Shown here: piece by piece, positions 33,536-40,781 of the stretch
How positions within the stretch are numbered: the first letter of the stretch is position 1
How the letters are laid out: the number at the start of each line of letters is the position of its first letter
DNA from: Rubrivivax gelatinosus
GTDB taxonomy: Bacteria; Pseudomonadota; Gammaproteobacteria; Burkholderiales; Burkholderiaceae_C
Direction of reading: 5' to 3'
DNA: 64,000 nucleotides
NCBI RefSeq assembly: GCF_004340905.1
Contig: NZ_SLXD01000006.1
Span: 186,001 to 250,000, forward strand
Notes under the pieces: model-generated
Seen by the model: the letters and a program-made list of their open reading frames with translations, nothing else
Database searches by the model: none
What the model was told of the DNA's origin: nothing
Position numbers and translations under genes: made by a program

Positions 33536-33551
33536 GCAAGACATGTTCCCT
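33536..33551 (-). promoter_or_regulatory. candidate sigma-54 promoter of the mptG-mtdB-mch-fae operon
   Basis: On the minus strand GGGAACATGTCTTGC has GG and GC exactly ten bases apart. It matches the consensus TGGCAC-N5-TTGC at GG, AC and TTGC. Predicted transcription starts near 33524, 32 bases before the ATG at 33492. That is a realistic leader, unlike the fhcB case. Confidence 0.45.
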
Positions 33552-33640
33552 CGCCGCGCGCGGCGCCCGACGTGCGGGAATACCCGCAGAAAAGCGCGGA
33601 TCGCGGCGCTTTAGGGCGCGTTCGCTGTGCCGCGCCGGGG

Positions 33641-33651
33641 ACACTGTGTCA
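33641..33651. promoter_or_regulatory. palindrome shared with the fhc upstream region
   Basis: ACACTGTGTC at 33641-33650, preceded by G at 33640, makes GACAC-T-GTGTC, a palindrome around one central base. The same core occurs upstream of fhcB (18928-18938, first base A). It sits about 120 bases upstream of the predicted start of the mtdB operon, a typical enhancer distance for sigma-54 activators. Confidence 0.45.
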
Positions 33652-33666
33652 GCGCAGCGGCGCCGA

Positions 33667-34056
33667 TCACTCGTACTTGAGGTACTTGAAACGCGGGTCG
33701 TCGGGCGTGCCTTCGAACACCGGGTCGGCGTCGCGCCCGGGCTGCCACATCAGCACCTCGTCGATCTTCTTCGCCAGCGCGAAGTCCTTCTCGGTGATGC
33801 CCTTGGCGTCGTGCGTCTGCAGCTTCACCGTGACGAAGGCGTAGGACACCGTCAGGTCGGGGTGGTGCCAGGCGGCCTCGGCGAGGTGGCCGACGGTGTT
33901 GACGACCATCAGCGTGCCCTTCCAGCCGGCGGTCTTGTACTTGCGGCGGATCCAGCCGTCCTCGTAATGCCAGGCCGGCAGCTCGTCCTTCAGCCGGGCT
34001 TCGACCTCGTCGACGGCGAACGGCTCGTTCGCCGGCTTCCTGCGCCAAGTCGTCAT
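33667..34056 (-). CDS. pterin-4a-carbinolamine dehydratase-like protein
   Basis: This 129-residue member of the PhhB/DCoH family has the active-site His-His pair in AEAAWHHPDLTVSYAFVTVKLQTHDAKGIT, close to the family pattern E-x3-H-H-P. Dehydratases of this family handle 4a-hydroxypterins. Copies in H4MPT clusters of methylotrophs suggest a related pterin task in C1 metabolism. The gene has its own start ATG at 34056 and lies just upstream of the mtdB operon promoter region, on the same strand. It is followed by a 174-base gap with no gene. Confidence 0.85.
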   Translation of the reverse strand: MTTWRRKPANEPFAVDEVEARLKDELPAWHYEDGWIRRKYKTAGWKGTLMVVNTVGHLAEAAWHHPDLTVSYAFVTVKLQTHDAKGITEKDFALAKKIDEVLMWQPGRDADPVFEGTPDDPRFKYLKYE

Positions 34057-34134
34057 CGTGCGTCCTTCCCGCCCCGGGTGGAGCGGCCGGGCGCGACGAT
34101 GACACGAGGCCGGCGCCCGCGTGGGCGCCGAGGT

Positions 34135-34968
34135 TTATGCGCGCTTGATCGCCTTGAACTTCTTCGTCTGCTCGACGAGCGCGCCTTCGACCGGCAGGCG
34201 CTCCATGCTCGACGCACCGTAGAAGCCGTTGACCTCGGGGCAGTGGTCGAGGATGTACTGCGCGTCCTCGGGCTGGGCGATCGGGCCGCCGTGGCAGAGC
34301 ACGATGATGTCGGGCTTCACCCGGCGCGCGGCCTCGGCCCAGGCGTTGATGCGCGGCACGCAGTCGGCCAGCGTCAGCGCGGTCTCGGCGCCGATCGCGC
34401 CGCCGGTCGTCAGCCCCATGTGCGGCACCAGGATGTCGGCGCCGGCGCGCGCCATGTCGGCGGCGCTGGTCTCGTCGAAGACGTAGGGCGTGGTCAGCAG
34501 GTCCAGCTCGGCCGCGGCGCGGATCATGTCGACCTCCAGGCCGTAGCCCATGCCGGTCTCTTCGAGGTTGGCGCGGAAGGTGCCGTCGATCAGGCCCACG
34601 GTCGGGAAGTTCTGCACGCCGGAGAAGCCGACGGCGATGAGCTGCTGCAGGAAGTGATCTCGCAGCATGAACGGGTCGGTGCCGTTGACGCCGGCCAGCA
34701 CCGGGGTGCGACGCACCATCGGCAGCACTTCCTTGGCCATGTCGAGCACGATCTCGTTGGCGTTGCCGTAGGCCAGCAGGCCGGCGAGCGAACCGCGCCC
34801 GGCCATGCGGTAGCGGCCCGAGTTGTAGATGACGATGAGGTCGATGCCGCCGGCCTCCTCGCCCTTGGCCGACAGGCCGGTGCCGGCGCCGCCGCCGATG
34901 ATGGGTTCGCCGCGCGCGATCTTGGCGCGGAAGCTGTCGAGGATCTGCTGGCGGGGAATGCGTGCCAT
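34135..34968 (-). CDS. phosphoenolpyruvate hydrolase-family TIM-barrel protein
   Basis: This 277-residue protein of the PEP-mutase-like TIM-barrel group (PEP_hydrolase family) starts with [30 protein letters not shown]. It has [39 protein letters not shown] and [17 protein letters not shown]. It is nearly always found next to a Tm-1-like (UPF0261) protein, as here with a 20-base gap. Their joint biochemical role is unknown to me. The pair is controlled separately from the C1 genes, probably by the divergent TetR regulator. Confidence 0.85.
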   Translation of the reverse strand: MARIPRQQILDSFRAKIARGEPIIGGGAGTGLSAKGEEAGGIDLIVIYNSGRYRMAGRGSLAGLLAYGNANEIVLDMAKEVLPMVRRTPVLAGVNGTDPFMLRDHFLQQLIAVGFSGVQNFPTVGLIDGTFRANLEETGMGYGLEVDMIRAAAELDLLTTPYVFDETSAADMARAGADILVPHMGLTTGGAIGAETALTLADCVPRINAWAEAARRVKPDIIVLCHGGPIAQPEDAQYILDHCPEVNGFYGASSMERLPVEGALVEQTKKFKAIKRA

Positions 34969-34988
34969 CGTGTTCTCCTGCGCCGGCC

Positions 34989-36194
34989 TCAGCCGGCGAT
35001 CTCCTTGAAGGCTTCGACCAGCAGGCGGGCGAAGCTCGGGTCGTTGACGTGCAGCGGGCTTCGGATCAGCCGGCGGTTTTCGGTGGCCTGGAAGTCCTGC
35101 TCGATGGTGTCGAACAGCGCCGCGTCGGCGGCCGGGTCCCAGAAGGGCAGGCCTTGCGCGTCGAGCATCGAGACGCCGCCTTCGGGCAGGAAGAAACGCA
35201 CCGGCCCGTCCATGCGGTTGAGCTTGGCGGCGATGAAACGCCCCATCGCGACGTTCTCGTCGACGCTGGTGCGCATCAGCGTGACGTTGGCGTTGTGCTT
35301 GTAAAGGTTGCGCTGGCGGTAGCGCTCGGGCACGGTGTCGATGGCGCCGAAGTTCACCATGTCCAGCGCCCCGCAGGAGCCGACGTAAGGCACGCGGCTG
35401 CGTGCGATGGCGCCGAAACGCTCGGGCCCGGCGCTGAAGACGCCGCCCATCAGCTCGTCGGCGACCTCGGTCGTCGTCGCGTCGATGACGCCGGCCAGCA
35501 GGTGCGAGTCGGCGAGCTTCTCCATCGACTGGCCGCCGGTGCCGGTGGCGTGGAACACCAGGCAGTCGTAGTCGGGCTCCAGCAGCGCGGTCATCGCCTG
35601 CACGCAGGGCGTCGTGACGCCGAACATCGTCAGCCCGATCGCCGGCTTCGTCGACGTGAACTCGGCGCGTTCGCGCACCATGCCGCCCATCGCGTGCGCG
35701 GCGTTGGCCAGCACACGCTGGCTGATGCGGTTGAGCCCCTGCACGTCGGTGACCGAATACATCATGCAGATGTCGCTGGGGCCGACGTAGGGCCGCACGT
35801 CGCCCGAGGCGACGGTGCTGACCATCAGCTTGGGCACGCCGACCGGCAAGGCGCGCATCGCCGGCGTGGCCAGCGCGGTGGCGCCCGAGCCGCCGGCCGA
35901 CAGCAGCCCGGCGATGTCGTCGCGGCCGCGCACGAAGTGTTCGAAGGCCTGCGCCATCGCGATCACCGCGCTGCCGCGGTCGCCGGTGAAGACCGCCGCC
36001 GCGCCTTGCGGATGGCAGGCGGCCACCTCTTCGGCCGTGACGTCGACGCCGGCGCCGCGGCCCTGCGTCGAGAGATCCACGGTGCGCGTGGCCACGCCCA
36101 TCGCGGCCAGGCAGTCGCGCAGGAAGACGAGTTCACGCGCCTTGGTGTCGAAAGTGCCGGCGACGACGGCGTAGCGGGGGGCGGTCGGGTCCAT
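34989..36194 (-). CDS. Tm-1-like ATP-binding domain protein (UPF0261)
   Basis: This 401-residue UPF0261 protein starts [22 protein letters not shown] and has the glycine-rich segment [68 protein letters not shown] and [13 protein letters not shown]. Plant Tm-1, which shares the fold, inhibits tobamovirus replication, but the bacterial role is not known to me. Together with the downstream TIM-barrel gene it forms a common two-gene unit. The start lies 35 bases from a palindromic site in front of the divergent TetR gene. Confidence 0.88.
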   Translation of the reverse strand: MDPTAPRYAVVAGTFDTKARELVFLRDCLAAMGVATRTVDLSTQGRGAGVDVTAEEVAACHPQGAAAVFTGDRGSAVIAMAQAFEHFVRGRDDIAGLLSAGGSGATALATPAMRALPVGVPKLMVSTVASGDVRPYVGPSDICMMYSVTDVQGLNRISQRVLANAAHAMGGMVRERAEFTSTKPAIGLTMFGVTTPCVQAMTALLEPDYDCLVFHATGTGGQSMEKLADSHLLAGVIDATTTEVADELMGGVFSAGPERFGAIARSRVPYVGSCGALDMVNFGAIDTVPERYRQRNLYKHNANVTLMRTSVDENVAMGRFIAAKLNRMDGPVRFFLPEGGVSMLDAQGLPFWDPAADAALFDTIEQDFQATENRRLIRSPLHVNDPSFARLLVEAFKEIAG

Positions 36195-36229
36195 GCTGCT
36201 CCTCGAGAATGGAGACGTCGGGCTGAATA

Positions 36230-36245
36230 TGAGACGAGTGTCTCA
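36230..36245. promoter_or_regulatory. TetR-type operator between the Tm-1-like and TetR genes
   Basis: TGAGAC-GAGT-GTCTCA is a perfect inverted repeat with six-base arms and a four-base spacer. It is centred between the divergent genes, 36 bases from the Tm-1-like start and 44 bases from the TetR start. This is the classic place for a TetR-family repressor to control itself and its divergent neighbour. Confidence 0.65.
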
Positions 36246-36288
36246 CTGCGCGACCTGTGTTGCAATCCGCGCCAACCCCAGCCCCGCG

Positions 36289-36972
36289 ATGCCCAAGACG
36301 ACCCGTTCCTCGCTGCCCGCCCTGCCGCCGACCGTCGAGATCGAAGGCGGCATCCGCGGCGCGACGCGGCGCCTGCTGCTCGACGCGGCGATGGCGCTGA
36401 TCCGCGAAGGCCAGGTGCCGACGCTGCCCGAGGTGGCGCGCCGCGCCGAGGTCTCGCGCGCGACGGCCTACCGCTACTTCCCCAGCCGCAGCGCGCTGGT
36501 GACCGCGGTGATCGACGTCTCGCTGGGGCCGCTGCGCAGCTTCGACTCCAGCGAGCCCGACGGCCGTCGCCGCGTGGCCGAACTTTTCGCCTCGACCTTC
36601 CCGCGTTTTCGCGAGTTCGAGCCGCAGATGCGGGCCGCGGTGCAGCTGTCGCTGGAGCACTGGGCGCTGGAACGCGCCGGGCGGCTGAAGGAAGAGCCCT
36701 ACCGCCGCGGCCACCGCGTCGGCATCCTTGCGCACGCGATCGAGCCGCTGGCCGCCGAGCTGCCGGCGGCCTCGCTGGCGCGGCTGCACCGCGCGCTGTC
36801 GGTGCTCTACGGCATCGAGGCGCGGGTCGTGCTGAAGGACTTGTGGGGCGCGTCGGACGCCGAGGTCGACGCCACCGTCGGCTGGATGGCCGAGGCGCTG
36901 GTCGACGCCTCGCTGCGCGAGACCGCCGCCGCCCCGTCCAAGGCCGGCAAGACACGAAAGACCGCAGGATGA
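36289..36972 (+). CDS. TetR/AcrR-family transcriptional regulator
   Basis: This 227-residue regulator has an N-terminal TetR helix-turn-helix (LLLDAAMALIREGQVPTLPEVARRAEVSRATAYRYFPSRSALV). A helical ligand-binding domain without a recognised ligand motif follows. The ATG at 36289 is selected; the frame is open to 36193, but that would cover the operator. It is divergent from the Tm-1-like/PEP-hydrolase-like pair, which it probably represses. Its last bases overlap the DUF1653 gene by four bases. Confidence 0.9.
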   Translation: MPKTTRSSLPALPPTVEIEGGIRGATRRLLLDAAMALIREGQVPTLPEVARRAEVSRATAYRYFPSRSALVTAVIDVSLGPLRSFDSSEPDGRRRVAELFASTFPRFREFEPQMRAAVQLSLEHWALERAGRLKEEPYRRGHRVGILAHAIEPLAAELPAASLARLHRALSVLYGIEARVVLKDLWGASDAEVDATVGWMAEALVDASLRETAAAPSKAGKTRKTAG

Positions 36973-37202
36973 ACGACGCACTGCCGCCGCTGCCGACGAT
37001 CGCCCTCGGCCGCTACCGCCACTACAAGGGCGGCGAGTACGAGGTGCTGGGCGTCGTGCGCCACAGCGAGACGCTGCAGCCGCTGGTGCTGTACCGCCCC
37101 CTCTACGCCAGCGCCGACACCTGGGTGCGGCCGTTCGCGATGTTCGGCGAGACGGTCGTCGTCGACGGCCACGAACGCCCGCGCTTCGAGCGCGTCGGCT
37201 GA
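36969..37202 (+). CDS. DUF1653 small protein
   Basis: This 77-residue protein is of the DUF1653 family, recognised by the pattern GRYRHYKGGEYEVLGVVRHSETLQPLVLYRPLY and WVRPFAMFGETV. The family is common and uncharacterised. Overlap with the TetR gene indicates co-transcription. Its stop lies one base from the stop of the convergent LysR gene. Confidence 0.85.
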   Translation: MNDALPPLPTIALGRYRHYKGGEYEVLGVVRHSETLQPLVLYRPLYASADTWVRPFAMFGETVVVDGHERPRFERVG

Positions 37203-37203
37203 A

Positions 37204-38130
37204 TCACCCGGCCCAGCGGCCGTCGGCGGCGCCGCGTTCGCGGAACCACTGTTCCAGGAACTCGACCGCGACACGCAGCTTGGCCGAACGTTCCAGCCGC
37301 GTCGGGTAGACCGCCCAGACGTCGGCCGGCTGTGTCCAGCCCGGCAGCACGGTCTGCAGCCGCCCGGCGGCCAGCAGCGGCGCCACCTGCCAGACCGAGC
37401 GCAGCACGATGCCGCGGCCGTCCAGCGCCCAGGCCAGCGCCGCCTCGCCGCTGTTGCTGGACAGCGCGCCGCCGACCTTCAGGCTCGCCTCCCGGCCGTC
37501 GCCGCGCAGCCGCCAGACGCCGAACGGGTGGTCGCGCTCCTTGATGACCAGGCAGTCGTGGGCGCGCAGGTCTTCCGGCGTGCGCGGCGTGCCGCGGCGG
37601 GCGAGGTAGGCCGGCGCGGCGCAGAGCACGCGGTGGTTGGCCGCCAGCCGGCGGGCGATCAGGTGCGGCGCGATCTCGTCGCCGACGCGCACGTCGAGGT
37701 CGAAGCCCTCGGCGGCGATGTCGACGAGGCGGTCGAACAGCTCCAGCCGGACCTGCAGCCGCGGCTGGCGCTCGGTCAGCGCGCCCAGCGCCGGCGCGAG
37801 CTGGCGGCGGCCGAAGCCGAAGCTGCTGCACACGCGCAGCGTGCCGCGCGCCTGGGCGCGCGTGCCGCCGACCTCCTGCATCAGCTGGTCGAAGTCGTCG
37901 AGGATGCGTTCGGCCCAGCGGCAGACACGTTCGCCTTCCTCGGTCAGCGCGACGCGGCGCGTCGTGCGGTGCAGCAAACGGGTGCCGAGCTGCTCCTCCA
38001 GCAGCCGGATGCGCTTGCTGACGTAGGCCGGCGACGCGCCCAGGTCCTGCGCCGCGGCGACGAAGCTGGCTTTGCGCGCGACGACGGCGAGCACCCGCAG
38101 GTCGTCGGCGGCAGGCGTCTTATTGAGCAC
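37204..38130 (-). CDS. LysR-family transcriptional regulator (DmlR-like)
   Basis: This 308-residue LysR-type regulator has an N-terminal winged helix (LRVLAVVARKASFVAAAQDLGASPAYVSKRIRLLEEQLGTRLLHRTTRRVALTEEG) and a periplasmic-binding-protein-like effector domain. The divergent arrangement with a tartrate/D-malate dehydrogenase gene, 88 bases apart, resembles the dmlR/dmlA pair. The regulator probably activates that gene when tartrate or malate is present. The effector is inferred from context only. Confidence 0.92.
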   Translation of the reverse strand: MLNKTPAADDLRVLAVVARKASFVAAAQDLGASPAYVSKRIRLLEEQLGTRLLHRTTRRVALTEEGERVCRWAERILDDFDQLMQEVGGTRAQARGTLRVCSSFGFGRRQLAPALGALTERQPRLQVRLELFDRLVDIAAEGFDLDVRVGDEIAPHLIARRLAANHRVLCAAPAYLARRGTPRTPEDLRAHDCLVIKERDHPFGVWRLRGDGREASLKVGGALSSNSGEAALAWALDGRGIVLRSVWQVAPLLAAGRLQTVLPGWTQPADVWAVYPTRLERSAKLRVAVEFLEQWFRERGAADGRWAG

Positions 38131-38139
38131 GGTTCGTGT

Positions 38140-38159
38140 CGGATCGGTTCACGGATCGG
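38140..38159. promoter_or_regulatory. direct repeats in the LysR/dehydrogenase gap
   Basis: CGGATCGG occurs twice (38140-38147 and 38152-38159), separated by TTCA, in the 88-base gap between the divergent LysR and dehydrogenase genes. It is a possible regulator or RNA-polymerase contact site. Evidence is limited to repetition and position. Confidence 0.35.
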
Positions 38160-38218
38160 GCCAGTGTAGATGCCTCGTGCACGATTACGATGGCCGCCGT
38201 CCGATCACAGGAGCCGCC

Positions 38219-39298
38219 ATGAGCCGCCCGTACCGCATCGCGCTGATCCCCGGAGACGGGATCGGCAAGGAAGTCGCCCCCGAAGGCATGCGCGCCGTGC
38301 GCCGCGCGGCCGAACGTTTCGGTCTGGCGCTGGAGTTCACCGAGATCGAGTGGGCGAGCTGCGACTACTACCTGCAGCACGGCACGATGATGCCGGCCGA
38401 CTGGAAGCAGCAGCTCGGCGGCATGGACGCGATCTTCTTCGGCGCCGTCGGCTGGCCGGCGACGGTGCCGGACAACGTCTCGCTGTGGGGCAGCCTGCTG
38501 AAGTTCCGCCGCGAGTTCGACCAGTACGTCAACCTGCGCCCGGTGCGCCTGTTCGACGGCGTGCCCTGTCCGCTGGCCGGGCGCAAGCCGGGTGATCTGG
38601 ACTACCTGATCGTGCGCGAGAACACCGAGGGCGAGTACACCAACGTCGGCGGCACGATGTTCGCCGGCACCGAGCGCGAGATCGTCATCCAGGAGTCGGT
38701 CTTCAGCCGCCACGGCACCGACCGCGTGCTGAAGTTCGCCTTCGAGCTGGCCGCCTCGCGCGCACGCCGGCACCTGACCGTCGCCACCAAGAGCAACGGC
38801 GTCGCGATCAGCATGCCCTGGTGGGATTCGCGTGCCGACGAGATGGCGCGCGCCTATCCGCAGGTAGCGGTCGACAAGCAGCACATCGACATCCTGACCG
38901 CGCGTTTCGTGCTGCAGCCGCAGCGTTTCGACGTCGTCGTCGCCAGCAACCTGTTCGGCGACATCCTGTTCGACCTGGGCCCGGCGACCGCCGGCACGAT
39001 CGGCCTGGCGCCGTCGGCCAACCTGAACCCCGAGCGCCGTTTCCCGTCGCTGTTCGAGCCGGTGCACGGCTCGGCGCCCGACATCTACGGCCGCAACATC
39101 GCCAACCCGATCGCGATGATCTGGTCGGGCGCGCTGATGCTGGACTTCCTGACCGGCGGCCAAGGCGCCGGCCGCGCCGCGCACGACGCCATCGTGCGCG
39201 CCATCGAAACCGTGCTGCGCGAAGGCCCGCGCACGCCCGACCTGGGCGGCAGCGCCAGCACCACCGAACTCGGCGAGGCGGTGGCGGCGCTGATCTGA
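38219..39298 (+). CDS. ttuC: tartrate dehydrogenase/decarboxylase or D-malate dehydrogenase
   Basis: This 359-residue member of the isocitrate/isopropylmalate dehydrogenase family is NAD- and divalent-metal-dependent. It starts with the family pattern YRIALIPGDGIGKEVAPEGMRA and carries LRPVRLFDGVPCPLAG, the catalytic IVRENTEGEYTNVGG, and the metal-binding NLFGDILFDLGP. The metal-binding segment is followed by EPVHGSAPDIYGRNIANPIA. The ENTEGEY and VRLFDGVPCPL segments point to TtuC/DmlA rather than LeuB. The enzyme oxidises tartrate or D-malate. It is paired with a divergent LysR regulator. Confidence 0.9.
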   Translation: MSRPYRIALIPGDGIGKEVAPEGMRAVRRAAERFGLALEFTEIEWASCDYYLQHGTMMPADWKQQLGGMDAIFFGAVGWPATVPDNVSLWGSLLKFRREFDQYVNLRPVRLFDGVPCPLAGRKPGDLDYLIVRENTEGEYTNVGGTMFAGTEREIVIQESVFSRHGTDRVLKFAFELAASRARRHLTVATKSNGVAISMPWWDSRADEMARAYPQVAVDKQHIDILTARFVLQPQRFDVVVASNLFGDILFDLGPATAGTIGLAPSANLNPERRFPSLFEPVHGSAPDIYGRNIANPIAMIWSGALMLDFLTGGQGAGRAAHDAIVRAIETVLREGPRTPDLGGSASTTELGEAVAALI

Positions 39299-39475
39299 GC
39301 CTGCCCCTTCAGGGGGACGAGTCCCGCCTTGCCTGCCTCTCCTGGCGCGCCGACAGTCTTGCTCAGGAGGAGGCATGGTGGAACGAATCGATAGGCACAG
39401 GCATAGGCTATCGTCGAGCCGGTTCAAACAGCGCGAGGTCGATGCTTGTCTTCCCCTGGCCCGCTGTGCGGGCCG

Positions 39476-40075
39476 ATGAGCATGCAATTGCTCTCGCACG
39501 AGGCGGTCACGCTGCGCATTGCCACCGTGCGCGGCCAGCGCGTGCTGCTCGACGCTGATCTGGCTGCGCTCTACGAAGTCGAGACCAAGCGGTTCAACGA
39601 GGCTGTCCGCCGCAACCGGGCCAAGTTCCCGGTCGACTTCATGTTCCAGCTCACCGCCGAGGAGTGGGGGGCTCTAAGGTCGCAAAATGCGACCTTAGAC
39701 GCGGCACCCGTCGGGCGAGGCCGGCACCGTAAGTACCTGCCCTATGCCTTCACCGAGCATGGGGCGATCATGGCCGCGAACCTGTTGAACAGCCCGCGTG
39801 CCATCGAGGTGTCGGTGTACGTCGTTCGGGCCTTCGTGCACATGCGCGAACTGGCGGCGACGCACGGAGATCTGGCCAAACGTCTGGCTGAGCTGGAAGA
39901 GAAGACGGAGGCCCTGGCGGTGGATCACGACAGCTTCAGCCGCAATACGCGCAACCAGCTCAGGCAGGTCTTCGACGCCCTGCGCGAACCGATGGCGCCG
40001 CCCGACCCGCCGAAGCGGCCGATCGGGTTCGTGCAGCCGGAGCACAACAACGAGAAGGCGAAGGGAACGCGGTAG
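39476..40075 (+). CDS. ORF6N domain-containing protein
   Basis: This 199-residue protein has an ORF6N DNA-binding-type domain (RIATVRGQRVLLDADLAALYEVETKRFNEAVRRN; YLPYAFTEHGAIMAANLL) and a C-terminal coiled-coil-like segment (AKRLAELEEKTEALAVDHDSF). The family is typical of phage and mobile-island regulators. ATG 39476 is chosen (ATG 39482 also possible). The codon use is a little less GC-rich than in its neighbours, which suggests transfer. A perfect 27-bp inverted repeat lies inside the coding region at the LRSQNAT codons. Confidence 0.85.
   Translation: MSMQLLSHEAVTLRIATVRGQRVLLDADLAALYEVETKRFNEAVRRNRAKFPVDFMFQLTAEEWGALRSQNATLDAAPVGRGRHRKYLPYAFTEHGAIMAANLLNSPRAIEVSVYVVRAFVHMRELAATHGDLAKRLAELEEKTEALAVDHDSFSRNTRNQLRQVFDALREPMAPPDPPKRPIGFVQPEHNNEKAKGTR
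39673..39699. repeat. perfect 27-bp inverted repeat inside the ORF6N gene
   Basis: TCTAAGGTCGCA (39673-39684) and TGCGACCTTAGA (39688-39699) are perfect 12-base arms around AAA. They encode part of LRSQNATLD between the two conserved halves of the ORF6N domain. Such a perfect palindrome in coding sequence suggests a DNA- or RNA-level role, such as self-binding by the encoded protein. Confidence 0.8.
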
Positions 40076-40112
40076 AGCCCCATCGGTCGCGGCGGACGGC
40101 CTTGCAGGCCGC

Positions 40113-40274
40113 GCCGGGCCAGTGGCCCGGCTCTTCGCCAGGCGCGATCCGTCCACTGGACGGATCGCGTCCGGGCTCAGCCTTGCAGGCCGCGCAGCGA
40201 TGTCAGCGAGCACTGGCAAGGCACCGCGCCCTCCGCGATCAAGCTTCCCGCCACGGTCCGGCTCCGCCGGACCG
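40113..40274. repeat. array of three perfect hairpins with three-base loops
   Basis: The 223-base gap between the ORF6N and DUF1854 genes holds three perfect stems: GCCGGGCC-AGT-GGCCCGGC (40113-40131), CGCGATCCGTCC-ACT-GGACGGATCGCG (40143-40169) and CGGTCCGGC-TCC-GCCGGACCG (40254-40274). CTTGCAGGCCGCGC occurs twice (near 40101 and 40184). There is no coding potential. It resembles REP-type arrays and may act in transcription termination or mRNA stability between the convergent genes. Confidence 0.75.
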
Positions 40275-40298
40275 TTGGCGGACGGCCCCCTCGGGGGC

Positions 40299-40772
40299 TC
40301 ACAAGAATCTCTCGAGAAGCCTCTTCGACCGCCGATCCAGCGCCTTCGCGTCGGCGATGCGGTAGCCGATGCCCTGGCTGTCGGTGATCAGCAGCGCGCT
40401 GCCGTTCAGGCGGCGGATGTCTTCCTCGCCCTTGAGCACCAGCGTCGTGCGGCCGCGGTCGGTGTCCACCGTCCAGGTGCTGGGCGTCGAGAAGGTCGAG
40501 ACTTCCAGCAGGCGTTCGATGACCGGGGCGAACTCGCGCCGCGCGAGTTCTTCGTCGAGCAGCGTCTTCGCCGCCGCGGGCAGGGCCTCGGGGCGGGCGA
40601 TCCACAGCCGCTCGCGGCCGTCGGTGCCGACCAGCGACACCGGGCCGGCGGGGTCGGACAGCGGGAAGACGCGCACCGGCACGACGCCGACGTGTTCGAC
40701 GCCCTCGGCGTCGATCAGCACCAGGCGGCCGTGGGCGTCGCGCTGCAGCGTGATGGGCATGGGAGCGTTCAT
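40299..40772 (-). CDS. DUF1854 protein associated with cyanophycin metabolism
   Basis: This 157-residue DUF1854 family protein has typical stretches VEHVGVVPVRVFPLSDPAGPVSLVGTDGRERLWI, EFAPVIERLLEVSTFSTPSTW and LLITDSQGIGYRIAD. The family recurs beside an ABC transporter and cyanophycin synthetase genes in Burkholderiales, exactly as here. Its function is not known. It lies nine bases downstream of the ABC transporter gene and is surely co-transcribed with it. Confidence 0.88.
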   Translation of the reverse strand: MNAPMPITLQRDAHGRLVLIDAEGVEHVGVVPVRVFPLSDPAGPVSLVGTDGRERLWIARPEALPAAAKTLLDEELARREFAPVIERLLEVSTFSTPSTWTVDTDRGRTTLVLKGEEDIRRLNGSALLITDSQGIGYRIADAKALDRRSKRLLERFL

Positions 40773-40781
40773 CGCGGTTCC

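Noticed and set aside
39299..40298. ORF6N gene with flanking repeats as a complete mobile element or prophage remnant
   Set aside because: No integrase, transposase or matching terminal repeats were seen. Only the single gene and intergenic hairpins are present.
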